Shown here one piece after another: positions 1 to 9,789 of a stretch of 64,000 nucleotides of DNA (position 1 is its first letter; each line of letters begins with the position of its first letter). The stretch covers positions 186,001-250,000 of the forward strand of contig NZ_MPIN01000014.1 in the NCBI RefSeq assembly GCF_001887355.1, written 5' to 3'. Source of the stretch: Cystobacter ferrugineus (GTDB lineage: Bacteria > Myxococcota > Myxococcia > Myxococcales > Myxococcaceae). The notes under the pieces were generated by a model, which searched no databases, had not been told where the DNA came from, and saw only the letters and a program-made list of their open reading frames with translations. Both the position numbers and the translations under genes were made by a program.

Positions 1-1
1 C

Positions 2-1057
2 GAGGTCATCATCGGGCACACCAACGAGCCCGAGTTCAAGAAGCTCGAGACCAACGAGTTCATGGAGGCGTTGCGTGACCGTACGGTGAAGATCGACATC
101 CCGTACATCACCAAGCTGTCCGAGGAGGTGAAGATCTACGAGAAGGACTTCAACTCCCGCGCCATCAAGGGCAAGCACATCGCGCCGCACACGCTGGAGA
201 TGGCGGCCATGTGGGCGGTGCTCACGCGCCTGGAGGAGCCCAAGAAGCACAACCTGTCGCTCCTGCAGAAGCTCAAGCTCTACAACGGCAAGACCCTGCC
301 CAACTTCACCGAGGACAACATCAAGGAGTTGCGCAAGGAGGCCAGCCGCGAGGGCCTCGATGGCATCAGCGCCCGCTACATCCAGGACAAGATCTCCAAC
401 GCCCTGGTGAGCGACAAGGGCGAGGGCTGCATCAACCCCTTCATGGTGCTCAACGAGCTGGAGGCGGGCCTCAAGGGCCACTCGCTCATCAACAGCGACG
501 ACGCGCGCAAGCGCTTCCGCGAGATGCTCACCAGCGTGAAGCAGGAGTACGAGGACATCGTCAAGAACGAGGTCCAGCGCGCCATCAGCGCCGACGAGGA
601 CGCCATCGGCAAGCTGTGCGGCAACTACATCGACAACATCAAGGCCTACACCCAGAAGGAGAAGGTCAAGAACAAGTACACCGGCCTCTACGAGGAGCCG
701 GATGAGCGCCTGATGCGGTCCATCGAAGAGAAGATCGACATCCCCGACAGCCGCAAGGACGACTTCCGCCGGGAGATCATGAACTACATCGGCGCGCTCG
801 CCGTGGACGGCAAGACGTTCAACTACCGGACCAACGAGCGGCTCCACAAGGCGCTCGAGCTCAAGCTGTTCGAGGACCAGAAGGACAGCATCAAGCTGAA
901 GAACCTGGTGTCCACGGTGGTGGACAAGGAGACGCAGGAGAAGATCGACCTGGTGAAGGACCGGTTGATGAAGAACTACGGCTACTGCGAGATCTGCTCC
1001 ACGGACGTGCTCAACTTCGTGGCGAGCATCTTCGCTCGCGGTGACGCCAAGGAATAG
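2..1057 (+). CDS. prkA: PrkA family serine protein kinase, C-terminal part (cut by left edge)
   Basis: The reading frame is open from base 2, so the gene begins outside the window; 351 residues are visible. The segment around [20 protein letters not shown] and [20 protein letters not shown] is typical of PrkA (YeaG in E. coli, about 640 residues), where it follows the AAA-like ATPase part and leads into the C-terminal kinase-like domain. PrkA is a cytoplasmic Ser protein kinase/ATPase linked to stress and, in sporulating bacteria, to spore development. It is followed 21 bases later by the DUF444 gene and then spoVR, the conserved prkA-yeaH-spoVR(ycgB) order, so the three are very probably one operon. 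The visible part shows no frameshift. The family call is firm; the N-terminal P-loop cannot be seen here. Confidence 0.93.
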   Translation, partial: EVIIGHTNEPEFKKLETNEFMEALRDRTVKIDIPYITKLSEEVKIYEKDFNSRAIKGKHIAPHTLEMAAMWAVLTRLEEPKKHNLSLLQKLKLYNGKTLPNFTEDNIKELRKEASREGLDGISARYIQDKISNALVSDKGEGCINPFMVLNELEAGLKGHSLINSDDARKRFREMLTSVKQEYEDIVKNEVQRAISADEDAIGKLCGNYIDNIKAYTQKEKVKNKYTGLYEEPDERLMRSIEEKIDIPDSRKDDFRREIMNYIGALAVDGKTFNYRTNERLHKALELKLFEDQKDSIKLKNLVSTVVDKETQEKIDLVKDRLMKNYGYCEICSTDVLNFVASIFARGDAKE

Positions 1058-1078
1058 CAGCCGGGAAGGGGATCACTC

Positions 1079-2188
1079 GTGTCTTTGCGCATCCACCAGG
1101 ACCACTCACGCTTCAAACAGATCGTCCGCGGGAAGATCAAATCCAACCTGCGCAAGTACGTGCAGAAGGGGGAGATGATCGGCAAGAAGGGCAAGGACAC
1201 GATCTCCATCCCCATTCCCTTCATCGACATCCCCCACTTCAAGTACGGCCACAAGGAGCAGGGGGGTGTCGGGCAGGGAGATGGAGAGGTGGGTCAGCAG
1301 CTCTCCCCGGGCGCGGTGCAGCCCGGGGACGGGCACCAGGCCGGCCAGGGCGAGGGCGACCACTCGCTCGAGGTCGACGTCACGCTCGACGAGCTGGCGC
1401 AGATATTGGGCGAGGAGTTGCGCCTGCCCAACATCGAGCGGCGGCAGAACGAGAAGATCGTCACCCAGAAGATCAAGTACACCGGGGTCAACACCACCGG
1501 CCCCGAGTCGCTGCGCCACTTCAAGCGCACCTACAAGCAGGCCCTGCGGCGGCAGATCGCCATGGGCACGTATGACCCGGCCCGGCCCGTCATCATCCCC
1601 ACGCGCGAGGACCGGCGCTACCGCAGCTACAAGCTCCAGGAGCTGCCGGAGACGAACGCCGTCATCATCTACATGATGGACGTGTCCGGCTCCATGGGTG
1701 ACGAGCAGAAGGAGATCGTCCGCATCGAGAGCTTCTGGCTCGATACGTGGCTGCGCCACCAGTACAAGGGCCTGGAGTCGCGCTACATCATCCACGACGC
1801 CGTGGCGCGCGAGGTGGACCGCGACACCTTCTTCCACACCCGCGAGTCCGGCGGCACGATGATCTCCAGCGCCTACAAGTTGTGCCGGGACATCATCAAG
1901 TCGGACTATCCCAAGAGCGCGTGGAACATCTATCCCTTCCACTTCTCGGACGGAGACAACTGGAGCGCGGATGACACGCGCCAGTGCATCGAGATGCTCC
2001 GCGAGGACATCCTGCCCGGCGTGAACCAGTTCGCCTACGGCCAGGTGGAGAGCCCCTACGGCAGCGGCCAGTTCATCAAGGACTTGCGCGAGGCCGTGGG
2101 TGACTCCACCAACGTCGCCCTGAGCGAGATCGCCGACAAGGACGCCATCTACGCCTCCATCAAGGACTTCCTCGGCAAGGGCCGCTAA
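1079..2188 (+). CDS. yeaH: DUF444/YeaH family VWA protein
   Basis: 369-residue cytoplasmic protein of the YeaH/YhbH (DUF444) family. The N-terminus, [20 protein letters not shown], is the usual basic opening of the family. A von Willebrand factor A-like core starts near residue 198, with the metal-ion-dependent adhesion motif DVSGSMG and later [12 protein letters not shown]. Start is GTG at 1079, preceded by AAGGGG with 8 bases spacing; no ATG fits the family N-terminus. It lies between prkA and spoVR, as in enterobacteria, Bacillus (where yhbH is a sporulation gene) and Myxococcus. The molecular function of the family is unknown; a role as scaffold or partner for PrkA is inferred from constant linkage. 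Confidence 0.92.
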   Translation: MSLRIHQDHSRFKQIVRGKIKSNLRKYVQKGEMIGKKGKDTISIPIPFIDIPHFKYGHKEQGGVGQGDGEVGQQLSPGAVQPGDGHQAGQGEGDHSLEVDVTLDELAQILGEELRLPNIERRQNEKIVTQKIKYTGVNTTGPESLRHFKRTYKQALRRQIAMGTYDPARPVIIPTREDRRYRSYKLQELPETNAVIIYMMDVSGSMGDEQKEIVRIESFWLDTWLRHQYKGLESRYIIHDAVAREVDRDTFFHTRESGGTMISSAYKLCRDIIKSDYPKSAWNIYPFHFSDGDNWSADDTRQCIEMLREDILPGVNQFAYGQVESPYGSGQFIKDLREAVGDSTNVALSEIADKDAIYASIKDFLGKGR

Positions 2189-2236
2189 GGCCCCTCGCCT
2201 CCTCCCGCCCGCCGCCCCCCGCTTCCGGAGTTCGCG

Positions 2237-3730
2237 ATGCCCAAGAGCCTCACCCCGCCGCTGGCCAGACTGAAGCAGGAGATCGAGGGCCATGCCCGGG
2301 AGTTCGGCCTCGACTTCTTCGAGACCATCTTCGAGGTCGTCAGCTACGACGAGCTCAACATGGTGGCCGCCTATGGTGGCTTCCCCACGCGCTACCCGCA
2401 CTGGCGCTGGGGCATGGAGTACGAGCAGCTCTCCAAGGGCTACGAGTACGGACTGAGCAAGATCTACGAACTCGTCATCAACAACGACCCCTGCTACGCC
2501 TACCTGCTGGAGAGCAACTCGGACGTGGACCAGAAGCTGGTCATGGCGCACGTGTACGGGCACTGCGACTTCTTCAAGAACAACTTCTCCTTCCGCCACA
2601 CCAACCGGCGGATGATCGACGACATGGCCAACCACGCCACGCGCGTGCGCCGGTGGATCGACAAGATTGGCGTGGAGAAGGTGGAGGACTTCATCGACCG
2701 GGCGCTGTCGCTGGAGAACCTCATCGATCAGCACGCGCCCCACATCCGCAGGAACCCCGACCCGCAGCGCGCCGAGGACGAGATGAAGTCCAACGAGCGC
2801 GTGGAGGGCTTCAAGGTGAACCGCGAGTACATGCGCGGCTTCATCAACCCCTCCGAGTTCCTCGACAGCCAGCGCAAGAAGGTGGAGGAGGAGAAGCAGA
2901 GGGCCAAGAAGTTCCCCGAGCGCCCCCAGCGCGACGTGCTCGCCTTCCTGCTGGAGCACGCCCCGCTCGAGCCGTGGGAGTCGGACATCCTCTCCATCAT
3001 CCGCGACGAGGCCTACTACTTCGCGCCCCAGGGCCAGACGAAGATCATGAACGAGGGCTGGGCCAGCTACTGGCACTCCACCATCATGACCCGGCGCGCG
3101 CTCAAGGACGACGAGGTCATCGACTACGCGGACCGGCACTCGGGCACCATGGGCACCCGGCCCGGCGCGCTCAACCCGTACAAGCTCGGCATCGAGCTGT
3201 GGCGCGACATCGAGGAGCGCTGGAACAAGGGCCGCTTCGGCAAGGAGTGGGACGAGTGCGATGACCTGCGCGCGCGCCGCTCCTGGGACAAGAAGCTCAA
3301 CCAGGGCCGCGAGAAGATCTTCGAGGTGCGCAAGCACTACAACGACATCACCTTCATCGACACCTTCCTCACCGCCGAGTTCGCCATCGACCAGAAGCTC
3401 TTCGTCTATGGCTTCAACGACAAGCGCAACTCCTGGGAGATCCTCGACCGGGAGTTCCGCAAGGTGAAGAACAAGCTCCTGCAGCAGCTCACCAACTTCG
3501 GCCAGCCCATCATCGAAGTCGTCGACGGCAACCACGACAACCGCGGCGAGCTGCTCATGGCGCACAAGCATGACGGGCAGGATCTCAAGGGCGACTACGC
3601 GCGCGAGACCCTGCGCAACGTGCAGTCGCTGTGGCGCCGCCCCGCCTGCATCATCACCCGCTACGACAACAAGGGCGTGCTGCTGCGCTTCGACGGGCAG
3701 AACCACACCGAGAAGAAGATCGATCTCTGA
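2237..3730 (+). CDS. spoVR: SpoVR family protein
   Basis: 497-residue protein of the SpoVR/YcgB family, full length for the family (about 470-510). Recognisable blocks are [20 protein letters not shown] near the N-terminus, [31 protein letters not shown], the His/Glu-rich [14 protein letters not shown] and [14 protein letters not shown]. The many conserved His/Glu/Asp residues suggest a metal site, but no reaction is established. In Bacillus SpoVR affects spore cortex formation; in Myxococcus the homologue is reported as a development-related gene. Start ATG at 2237 has GGAG 7 bases upstream. It is the last gene of the prkA-yeaH-spoVR unit; a hairpin follows 40 bases after the stop. Confidence 0.94.
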   Translation: MPKSLTPPLARLKQEIEGHAREFGLDFFETIFEVVSYDELNMVAAYGGFPTRYPHWRWGMEYEQLSKGYEYGLSKIYELVINNDPCYAYLLESNSDVDQKLVMAHVYGHCDFFKNNFSFRHTNRRMIDDMANHATRVRRWIDKIGVEKVEDFIDRALSLENLIDQHAPHIRRNPDPQRAEDEMKSNERVEGFKVNREYMRGFINPSEFLDSQRKKVEEEKQRAKKFPERPQRDVLAFLLEHAPLEPWESDILSIIRDEAYYFAPQGQTKIMNEGWASYWHSTIMTRRALKDDEVIDYADRHSGTMGTRPGALNPYKLGIELWRDIEERWNKGRFGKEWDECDDLRARRSWDKKLNQGREKIFEVRKHYNDITFIDTFLTAEFAIDQKLFVYGFNDKRNSWEILDREFRKVKNKLLQQLTNFGQPIIEVVDGNHDNRGELLMAHKHDGQDLKGDYARETLRNVQSLWRRPACIITRYDNKGVLLRFDGQNHTEKKIDL

Positions 3731-3770
3731 GGCGCCCTCCCCGCCTCGTTTCCACCCCGCGGGAAAAACA

Positions 3771-3803
3771 CCGTCTGGTTGGACTCAGTCCCCCACCAGA
3801 CGG
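3771..3803 (+). terminator. Hairpin after spoVR
   Basis: An 8-bp inverted repeat, CCGTCTGG at 3771-3778 and CCAGACGG at 3796-3803, lies 40 bases after the spoVR stop codon. The loop side can extend the stem with GTTGG/CCAAC-like pairing minus one base. It is preceded by AAAAACA but not followed by a T-tract. It probably terminates the prkA-yeaH-spoVR transcript and separates it from the M23 peptidase gene. Confidence 0.5.
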
Positions 3804-3884
3804 CCGAGCCCGTGCCGGCGGGGAGAAGACGAGGGGTCGGAATTTGGGAACAGCCCTGTAGCTCCCGTACACTGGGCGGGCCCC

Positions 3885-5057
3885 ATGAGACTCGCCCCCG
3901 TCGTCCTGTGCCTGGGTGTGCTGTTCGCCGCGCCCCTCGTCGAAGCCGCCACCACCACCTATAGCGTGCGCAACCGCCGCATCGAGCCCAACCAGCCGCT
4001 CGCGGTGGCCCTGCAGGAGGCGGGACTGCCGCCGGAGCAGGTGAGCGTGGTCATCTCCGCGCTGGAGGGCGTGTTCGACTTCCGCAAGTCGCGCGTGGGG
4101 GATCAGTTCCGGCTGGTGCTGCGCGAGGGCGAGCTGGACTTCTTCGACTACCGCCAGAGCGCGGTGGACGAGTGGCAGGTGCGCCGGGATGGCGACCGGT
4201 TCGTGGGCAGCAAGCGCTCCATCGAGGTGGAGAAGCAGGTGGCGGTGGTGTCGCTGGAGGTCAGCTCCTCGCTCTACGAGGCGGCGCTGGCGGCGGGGGA
4301 GGATCCGCTCATCGGCATGGTGCTGGCGGACGTGTTCGCCTGGGACATCGACTTCTACCGGGACGTGCGCCGGGGAGACCGGGCGCGCGCGGTGGTGGAG
4401 AAGTTCCTCTCCAAGGGCCGCTTCCTGCGCTACGGCGAGGTGCTGGCGGCGAGCTACCAGGGGGAGTCGGTGGGCCAGAAGCGCGTCTTCCGCTACGAGC
4501 TGCCGGACGGCAAGCCGAGCTTCTTCCAGGAGGACGGCGCGAGCGCGCGCAAGGCCTTCCTCAAGAGCCCGCTCAAGTACGCCCACGTGACGAGCACCTT
4601 CGGCAGCCGCTTCCACCCGGTGCTCCAGTACGTGAAGGCCCACAACGGCGTGGACTACGCGGCGAGCGTGGGCACGCCCGTGTGGGCCGTGGCCGATGGC
4701 ACCGTCACGCTGGCGGCCAACACGGGCGCCGGCGGCAACACCGTGTGCCTGCGGCACAGCAATGGCTTCGAGACGTGCTACCTGCACCTGTCGCGCTTCG
4801 GCCAGGGCGTGCGCGCGGGCGCCCGGGTGAGCCAGAAACAGGTCATCGCCCTGTCGGGCAACACGGGCCGCAGCACCGGCCCCCACCTGCACTACGCCCT
4901 CAAGCGCAACGGCCACTACGTCAACCCGCTCAACCAGAACTTCCCTCGCACCGAGCCGCTCCCCAAGAGCCTGCTCGCGGACTTCCGCGCGAAGGTGGCC
5001 CCCCTGGCGCAGCAGCTCGACGCCGTCTCCGTGGCCCAGGCCAGCGCTGGGGACTGA
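3885..5057 (+). CDS. M23 family metallopeptidase, exported
   Basis: 390 residues with a Sec signal peptide (RLAPVVLCLGVLFAAPLVEA, cleavage near residue 21), so periplasmic or secreted. An N-terminal module (residues 25-220, LysM/OapA-like layout, with VRRGDRARAVVEKF typical of MepM/NlpD relatives) precedes a complete LytM/M23 domain: SRFHPVLQYVKAHNGVDYAA supplies H253 and D257, and GPHLHYAL supplies H334 and H336, the zinc ligands and catalytic His. Such enzymes are DD-endopeptidases that cleave peptidoglycan cross-links. The start was placed at ATG 3885, where the signal peptide begins; the frame is open further upstream only as non-signal sequence. It sits as a single gene after the spoVR hairpin. 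Confidence 0.92.
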   Translation: MRLAPVVLCLGVLFAAPLVEAATTTYSVRNRRIEPNQPLAVALQEAGLPPEQVSVVISALEGVFDFRKSRVGDQFRLVLREGELDFFDYRQSAVDEWQVRRDGDRFVGSKRSIEVEKQVAVVSLEVSSSLYEAALAAGEDPLIGMVLADVFAWDIDFYRDVRRGDRARAVVEKFLSKGRFLRYGEVLAASYQGESVGQKRVFRYELPDGKPSFFQEDGASARKAFLKSPLKYAHVTSTFGSRFHPVLQYVKAHNGVDYAASVGTPVWAVADGTVTLAANTGAGGNTVCLRHSNGFETCYLHLSRFGQGVRAGARVSQKQVIALSGNTGRSTGPHLHYALKRNGHYVNPLNQNFPRTEPLPKSLLADFRAKVAPLAQQLDAVSVAQASAGD

Positions 5058-5081
5058 ACACTTCCTCCAAACCATCCTACT

Positions 5082-5091
5082 CTACATGTAG
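5082..5091. promoter_or_regulatory. Palindrome upstream of the methyltransferase gene
   Basis: The perfect 10-base palindrome CTACATGTAG lies in the 173-base gap before the methyltransferase gene. Flanking bases allow an alternative hairpin of CCTAC (5076-5080) with GTAGG (5088-5092). It could be a dimeric operator or part of a weak terminator for the M23 gene; nothing else decides between these. Confidence 0.25.
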
Positions 5092-5230
5092 GGTCGTCGC
5101 GCACCTCCATCGGGAAGGAAGGACTCACCCTGGAGTCCAGGGCAGTACGGAAAAGAGGACCTGTCTGATAGGATGAACAGATTCCCGTCACATCCGTTGA
5201 GCGACGCCTCCTCCTCTCCCCCGCTTTCGT

Positions 5231-6307
5231 ATGCCCCCTATTTCCGACTTCATCCAAACCGCCGAGGAGATCCGCAAAGGACTCAACGAGCTGAGTGACG
5301 AACTCCAACACGGGCTGCCCGAGCGCCTCGCGCGGTTTCCGAGAGATCCCGCGCTGCGCGCGGTGATGCAGCAGGAGCAGCAGGACATCCTGCGCCAGCG
5401 CATCCCCGTCGTGTCCGCCTGGCTGGATCGCCACTACGCCCGGCTCAGCGAGTTGGATGCCGCGATGAAGGAGGACGAGCGGGAGAGCGCGATGGAGCAT
5501 CACCGCGCCGCCGTCCAGCCCTTCTTCCTCCAATGCCCCCTCATCCGCCGCTGCGTGGACAAGCCCCTGGGCTACCCCGGTGACTACGTGATGGTGGACA
5601 TGCTCTTCGGCACCGAGGAGCACGGGGTGTCCACCATGGCGCGTATCCTCTCGCACTACGCGCTCAACGTCGGACCGGCCCAGGCGCACCGCGCCCGCGT
5701 GCCGTGGATCGTCGGCCACCTGAACAAGAAGGAAGAGGAGCTGGGCCGGCCCCTGCGCATCCTGTCCTTCGCCTGTGGCCCCGAGCACGCCCTGCGCGAG
5801 CACACCACCATGGGAGGCACCGGCCAGTTCACGCTCTGCGACTTCGATCCCGCCCCCTTGGACTTCTGCCGCCGGCAGTTCGAGAAGCTCGCGCGCATGC
5901 CCCGGGGAGGCATTCCCGCCCCCGAGGTCCGCTTCATCCAGGTCTCCACCTACCAGTTGCTGCGCTACCGCGACACCCTGGAGCGGCTGCGCCATCCGGA
6001 CGGGCCCATGGACGTGGTGGTCGCCGCGGGCATCCTCGACTACCTCAAGGAGAACGTCATCGCCCGCTTCCTGGACATGATGGGCTCCCAGCTCGCCCCC
6101 GGCGGACTGATGCTGCTCACCAACCTGCACGACAACAATCCCTGGCGCGCCGTCATGGAGTACGTGTGTGACTGGAACGTCATCCACCGCGACAAGCAGC
6201 GCTTCCAGAGCATCTGCGAGGGCGCGCCCGAGCGGGGGATGAAGACCGTGGAGCTCATCACCGACTCCACGGACACCAACATCTTCTGGGCGGGACAGAA
6301 GCGCTGA
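5231..6307 (+). CDS. Class I SAM-dependent methyltransferase, PhcB-like
   Basis: 358-residue soluble protein. Residues 1-165 form a helical N-terminal region ending in DKPLGYPGDYVMVDMLFGTE; this GYxGDY-x-M motif recurs in a methyltransferase group that includes Ralstonia PhcB, which makes 3-hydroxypalmitate methyl ester. Residues 170-358 are a Rossmann methyltransferase: LRILSFACGPEHALREH (SAM loop), FTLCDFDPAPLDFC (acidic strand-2 residue), then DVVVAAGILDYL and PGGLMLLTNL. The C-terminal DSTDTNIFWAGQKR is typical of the group. It is monocistronic, facing the DUF2378 gene 24 bases away. Methyltransferase fold is clear; the substrate is not, and the PhcB comparison is from memory of the motif. 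Confidence 0.82.
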   Translation: MPPISDFIQTAEEIRKGLNELSDELQHGLPERLARFPRDPALRAVMQQEQQDILRQRIPVVSAWLDRHYARLSELDAAMKEDERESAMEHHRAAVQPFFLQCPLIRRCVDKPLGYPGDYVMVDMLFGTEEHGVSTMARILSHYALNVGPAQAHRARVPWIVGHLNKKEEELGRPLRILSFACGPEHALREHTTMGGTGQFTLCDFDPAPLDFCRRQFEKLARMPRGGIPAPEVRFIQVSTYQLLRYRDTLERLRHPDGPMDVVVAAGILDYLKENVIARFLDMMGSQLAPGGLMLLTNLHDNNPWRAVMEYVCDWNVIHRDKQRFQSICEGAPERGMKTVELITDSTDTNIFWAGQKR

Positions 6308-6331
6308 ACCCATGCGCCAGGCAGGACGTGC

Positions 6332-6919
6332 TCAATGCCACTCGAGCACGTACTGCCCGTAGTCCAGGGCCATGGCCTTGCCCGTCGCGGTGCCATTGCC
6401 CCGCAGCACCTTGAGCGCCTCGCGCAGGGCGCCCTCGTGGAAGGTGATGGGCTGCATGTCGCCCCGGTAGTGCAACCGCAGGCTCGTGGGCCCCAACTCC
6501 TCCGACGTCCGCTTCCCGTAGCTCACCAGCGTCGAATAGATGGTGTCCACGGAGGCGAAGACGCGCTTGGGGTCTCCCAACCCCACCAGCTTCATGAGGG
6601 TGTTGCCGACGTAGGAGCTGAAGAAGCCCGTCACCGTGGCCCCGCCACACGCCCGGGTCGCCTCGTCCACCGAACCATAGTAGGGTTCCAACAGGTCCAC
6701 GGCCGTGTACAGCATCCGCAGGAAGTCCGCCGCCGGGTAGGAGAAGAAGTCGACCGGCATCTTGTTGATGCGCAACTGCATCAGCATGCGATCCGTCCCC
6801 GAGGAGCCCACGCGCTGCTCCACCAGGCCATAGACGGACTTGAACAAGAATCCGCGCACGGTGTCCCCGGGCTTGCAGATGGCGATACGCTGAGCGAGGT
6901 CGTTCTTGTCACTCGGCAT
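6332..6919 (-). CDS. DUF2378 family protein (TIGR02265)
   Basis: 195-residue cytoplasmic protein matching the DUF2378/TIGR02265 family, which is confined to Myxococcales and present in many copies per genome. Family features include KPGDTVRGFLFKSVYGLVEQ near the N-terminus, the FFSYPAADFLRMLYTAVDLL segment, and GFFSSYVGNTLMKLVG-like residues in the middle. Function is unknown; several members resemble heme-NO-binding-like folds, but I cannot see a heme ligand with certainty here. The frame extends to a GTG at 6967, but ATG 6919 gives the normal family N-terminus (PSDKNDLAQRIAIC) and is chosen. It is divergent from glgP across 295 bases. Confidence 0.85.
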   Translation of the reverse strand: MPSDKNDLAQRIAICKPGDTVRGFLFKSVYGLVEQRVGSSGTDRMLMQLRINKMPVDFFSYPAADFLRMLYTAVDLLEPYYGSVDEATRACGGATVTGFFSSYVGNTLMKLVGLGDPKRVFASVDTIYSTLVSYGKRTSEELGPTSLRLHYRGDMQPITFHEGALREALKVLRGNGTATGKAMALDYGQYVLEWH

Positions 6920-7214
6920 GAAGAAAGAACCCTTTGGGTCTCTGGCGGGGGGCAGGACCTGGAACACAGCTTCCTAGCAGACTCCTCCCCCGCTTCGCGA
7001 GCGTTCCGCGCCCAGGGGACAGGCGGGCACGAGCACGCGTTGCCCCCGTCACCAGGACACTCGGGAACTCAGGAACATCCGGCCACGGAATGAGCTTCGA
7101 GCGGAGGCCGTTCCCCGTATCTTGTCGGTGCGGTCCGACGTGGGCCGGTCTACCCTGTCACGCTCCACGCACGGCTGGCCTGGAGGGCCGTGCGCCTCAC
7201 GAGGAACCCCTCGA

Positions 7215-9722
7215 ATGTCGAACGCCTCACCCACCCTTACCCCGAAAACCCCCGCCTCACCCGATACGGAGCAGGAGTCCAGCCGCACCGGACTGGATCC
7301 GCGCAACGTGCACCGTGGCTTCCTCGAGCACGTGCGCTACTCGCGCGGCAAGAACCCGGAAAACGCCACCGCCCATGACCACTTCATGGCCCTGGCGCTG
7401 GCCGTGCGCGACCGGCTCGCCAACCGCTGGGTGCGCACGGCGCGCACGTACTACGAGCAGGACGTCAAGCGAGCGTACTACCTGTCGGCCGAGTACCTGC
7501 TGGGCCGCGCCCTGGGTAACAACCTGCTCAACATCGGCATGTACGAGGCCGCCGAGCAGGCCATGCGCGAGGTGGGCGTGGATCTGGGCGCGCTCGTGGA
7601 GATGGAGCCGGACGCGGGGCTCGGCAACGGCGGCCTCGGGCGGCTCGCGGCGTGCTTCCTCGACTCGCTCGCCACGCTGGGCTACCCCGGCATGGGCTAT
7701 GGCATCCGCTACGAGTTCGGCATCTTCACCCAGGACATCATCGACGGCTACCAGGTGGAGCGCGCCGACGAGTGGCTGAAGTTCGGCAACCCCTGGGAGA
7801 TCGTCCGGCCGGAGAAGGCGGTGCCGGTGCGCTTCTACGGGCACGTGGAGCACTTCCACGGCGCGGATGGCAAGCCCGTGGCGCGCTGGGTGGGCGGCAA
7901 GACGGTCATCGGCGTCCCCTACGACACGCCGATCGCCGGCTACGGCAACAACACCGTCAACACCCTGCGGCTGTGGCAGGCGCGCGCCAGCGAGGAGTTC
8001 GACCTCAAGCTCTTCAACGCCGGTGACTACGAGCGCTCGGTGGTGGAGAAGAACGACTCGGAAGTCATCTCCAAGGTGCTCTACCCCAACGATGCCTTCC
8101 AGGCCGGCAAGGAGCTGCGCCTCAAGCAGCAGTACTTCTTCGTCGCCTGCTCCATCGCGGACATCGTCCGGCGCTACCTCAAGAACCACTCGGACTTCCG
8201 CGACTTCCCCAAGAAGGTCGCCATCCAGCTCAACGACACCCACCCGGCCATCGGCGTGGCCGAGCTGATGCGCGTGCTCGTGGACGAGAAGCACCTGCCC
8301 TGGGAAGAGGCGGCCGCCATCACCCAGGCCACCTTCGGCTACACCAACCACACGCTCCTGGCCGAGGCCATGGAGAAGTGGCCGGCCTCGCTCTTCGAGC
8401 GCCTGCTGCCGCGCCACCTGGAAATCATCTACGAAATCAACCAGCGCTTCCTGCGCCAGGTGCAGATCCGCTACCCCTTCGACACCGAGCGCATCCGCCG
8501 CATGAGCCTCGTGGAGGAAGGCGCGGAGAAGAAGATCCGCATGGCGCACCTGGCGGTGGTGGGCAGCCACAGCATCAACGGCGTGGCGGAGCTGCACACC
8601 AACCTCCTGCGGCGTGACGTGCTGCCCGAGTTCGCGGAGATGTACCCCGAGCGCTTCAACAACAAGACCAACGGCGTGACGCCGCGCCGCTGGCTGCTGT
8701 GGAGCAACCCCCGGCTGGCCAGGCTCATCACCAGCCGCATCGGGGAGGGCTGGGTCACGGACCTGGATCAGCTGCGCAAGCTCGAGCCGCTCGCCGACGA
8801 CGCGGCGTTCCGCCAGGCCTTCGCCGAGGTGAAGCGGCAGAACAAGGTGGACCTGTCGCGCCACATCAAGGGGCTGTGCGGGGTGGACCTGAACCCGGAC
8901 GCCATCTTCGACGTGCAGATCAAGCGTCTGCACGAGTACAAGCGGCAGCTGCTCGACGCGGTGCACATCGTGTCGCTGTGGATGAAGGCGCGGCGCGACC
9001 CGAGCACCATCATCGCCCCGCGCGTGTTCCTCTTCGGCGCCAAGGCGGCCCCGGGCTACGTGGAGGCCAAGCTCATCATCCGCCTCATCAACGGCATCTC
9101 CGAGGTGGTCAACAGCGACGCGGGCACCACGGGCCTGCAGGTGCTGTTCGTCCCCAACTACCGGGTGAGCCTCGCCGAGCGCATCATCCCGGCGGCGGAC
9201 GTGTCCGAGCAGATCTCCACCGCGGGCTGGGAGGCGTCGGGCACGGGCAACATGAAGTTCATGCTCAACGGCGCGCTCACCCTGGGCACGCTGGACGGCG
9301 CGAACGTGGAGATCCGCCAGGCGGTGGGCGACGACAACTTCTTCCTCTTCGGCCTCACCGCCGACGAGGTGATCGCCCGCAAGCGCGCCGGCTACCGGCC
9401 CCGCGACGAGTACGAGCGCAACGTGGAGCTGCGCGAGGCGCTGGATCTCATCGGCTCGGGCTTCTTCTCGCCCGAGGACAAGAACCTCTTCAGGCCGCTG
9501 GTGAACAGCCTGCTCGAGGAGGACCGCTACCTCGTGCTGGCCGACTTCGCCTCGTACGCGGCCAAGCAGCAGGAAGTGGCGCGCGCCTACAAGGACACCG
9601 AGCGCTGGACGCGCATGGCCATCCACAACGTGGCGCACGGCGGCATCTTCTCCTCGGACCGCACCATCAAGCAGTACGCCGAGGAGATCTGGCGGGTGAA
9701 GCGCATCGACGTGAAGCCCTGA
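7215..9722 (+). CDS. glgP: Glycogen/alpha-glucan phosphorylase
   Basis: 835 residues, full length for GT35 phosphorylases. It releases glucose-1-phosphate from glycogen or maltodextrin in the cytoplasm. Motifs: RAYYLSAEYLLGRALGNNL, EPDAGLGNGGLGRLAACFLD, QLNDTHPAIGVAELMR, KTNGVTPRRWL and EASGTGNMKFMLNGAL, whose lysine (residue 681) carries pyridoxal phosphate. The C-terminal SSDRTIKQYAEEIW is standard. ATG 7215 is preceded by GAGGA with 9 bases spacing; the frame is open to 7122, but that extension is unlike the family. Other glycogen genes are not adjacent. In myxobacteria glycogen is laid down before sporulation and then consumed, which fits a neighbourhood of developmental genes, but that link is inference. 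Confidence 0.97.
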   Translation: MSNASPTLTPKTPASPDTEQESSRTGLDPRNVHRGFLEHVRYSRGKNPENATAHDHFMALALAVRDRLANRWVRTARTYYEQDVKRAYYLSAEYLLGRALGNNLLNIGMYEAAEQAMREVGVDLGALVEMEPDAGLGNGGLGRLAACFLDSLATLGYPGMGYGIRYEFGIFTQDIIDGYQVERADEWLKFGNPWEIVRPEKAVPVRFYGHVEHFHGADGKPVARWVGGKTVIGVPYDTPIAGYGNNTVNTLRLWQARASEEFDLKLFNAGDYERSVVEKNDSEVISKVLYPNDAFQAGKELRLKQQYFFVACSIADIVRRYLKNHSDFRDFPKKVAIQLNDTHPAIGVAELMRVLVDEKHLPWEEAAAITQATFGYTNHTLLAEAMEKWPASLFERLLPRHLEIIYEINQRFLRQVQIRYPFDTERIRRMSLVEEGAEKKIRMAHLAVVGSHSINGVAELHTNLLRRDVLPEFAEMYPERFNNKTNGVTPRRWLLWSNPRLARLITSRIGEGWVTDLDQLRKLEPLADDAAFRQAFAEVKRQNKVDLSRHIKGLCGVDLNPDAIFDVQIKRLHEYKRQLLDAVHIVSLWMKARRDPSTIIAPRVFLFGAKAAPGYVEAKLIIRLINGISEVVNSDAGTTGLQVLFVPNYRVSLAERIIPAADVSEQISTAGWEASGTGNMKFMLNGALTLGTLDGANVEIRQAVGDDNFFLFGLTADEVIARKRAGYRPRDEYERNVELREALDLIGSGFFSPEDKNLFRPLVNSLLEEDRYLVLADFASYAAKQQEVARAYKDTERWTRMAIHNVAHGGIFSSDRTIKQYAEEIWRVKRIDVKP

Positions 9723-9744
9723 GCTGACAGGGGACGGGAGGCCG

Positions 9745-9783
9745 CGGGGCCCGTTGCACCGCGGACTCCCGGAGCGGGCCCCG
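9745..9783. terminator. Bidirectional hairpin between glgP and its convergent neighbour
   Basis: A perfect 9-bp inverted repeat, CGGGGCCCG (9745-9753) and CGGGCCCCG (9775-9783), lies 22 bases after the glgP stop and just beyond the end of the convergent gene at 9790. The 21-base loop contains a further GC-rich palindrome. No T-tract follows in either direction, as is common in high-GC genomes. It probably serves both genes. Confidence 0.55.
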
Positions 9784-9789
9784 AGGGGC

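Noticed and set aside
1106-3706. A long minus-strand open frame across the yeaH and spoVR genes.
   Set aside because: Antisense shadow; no ribosome binding site or recognisable product, and the plus-strand genes are firm.
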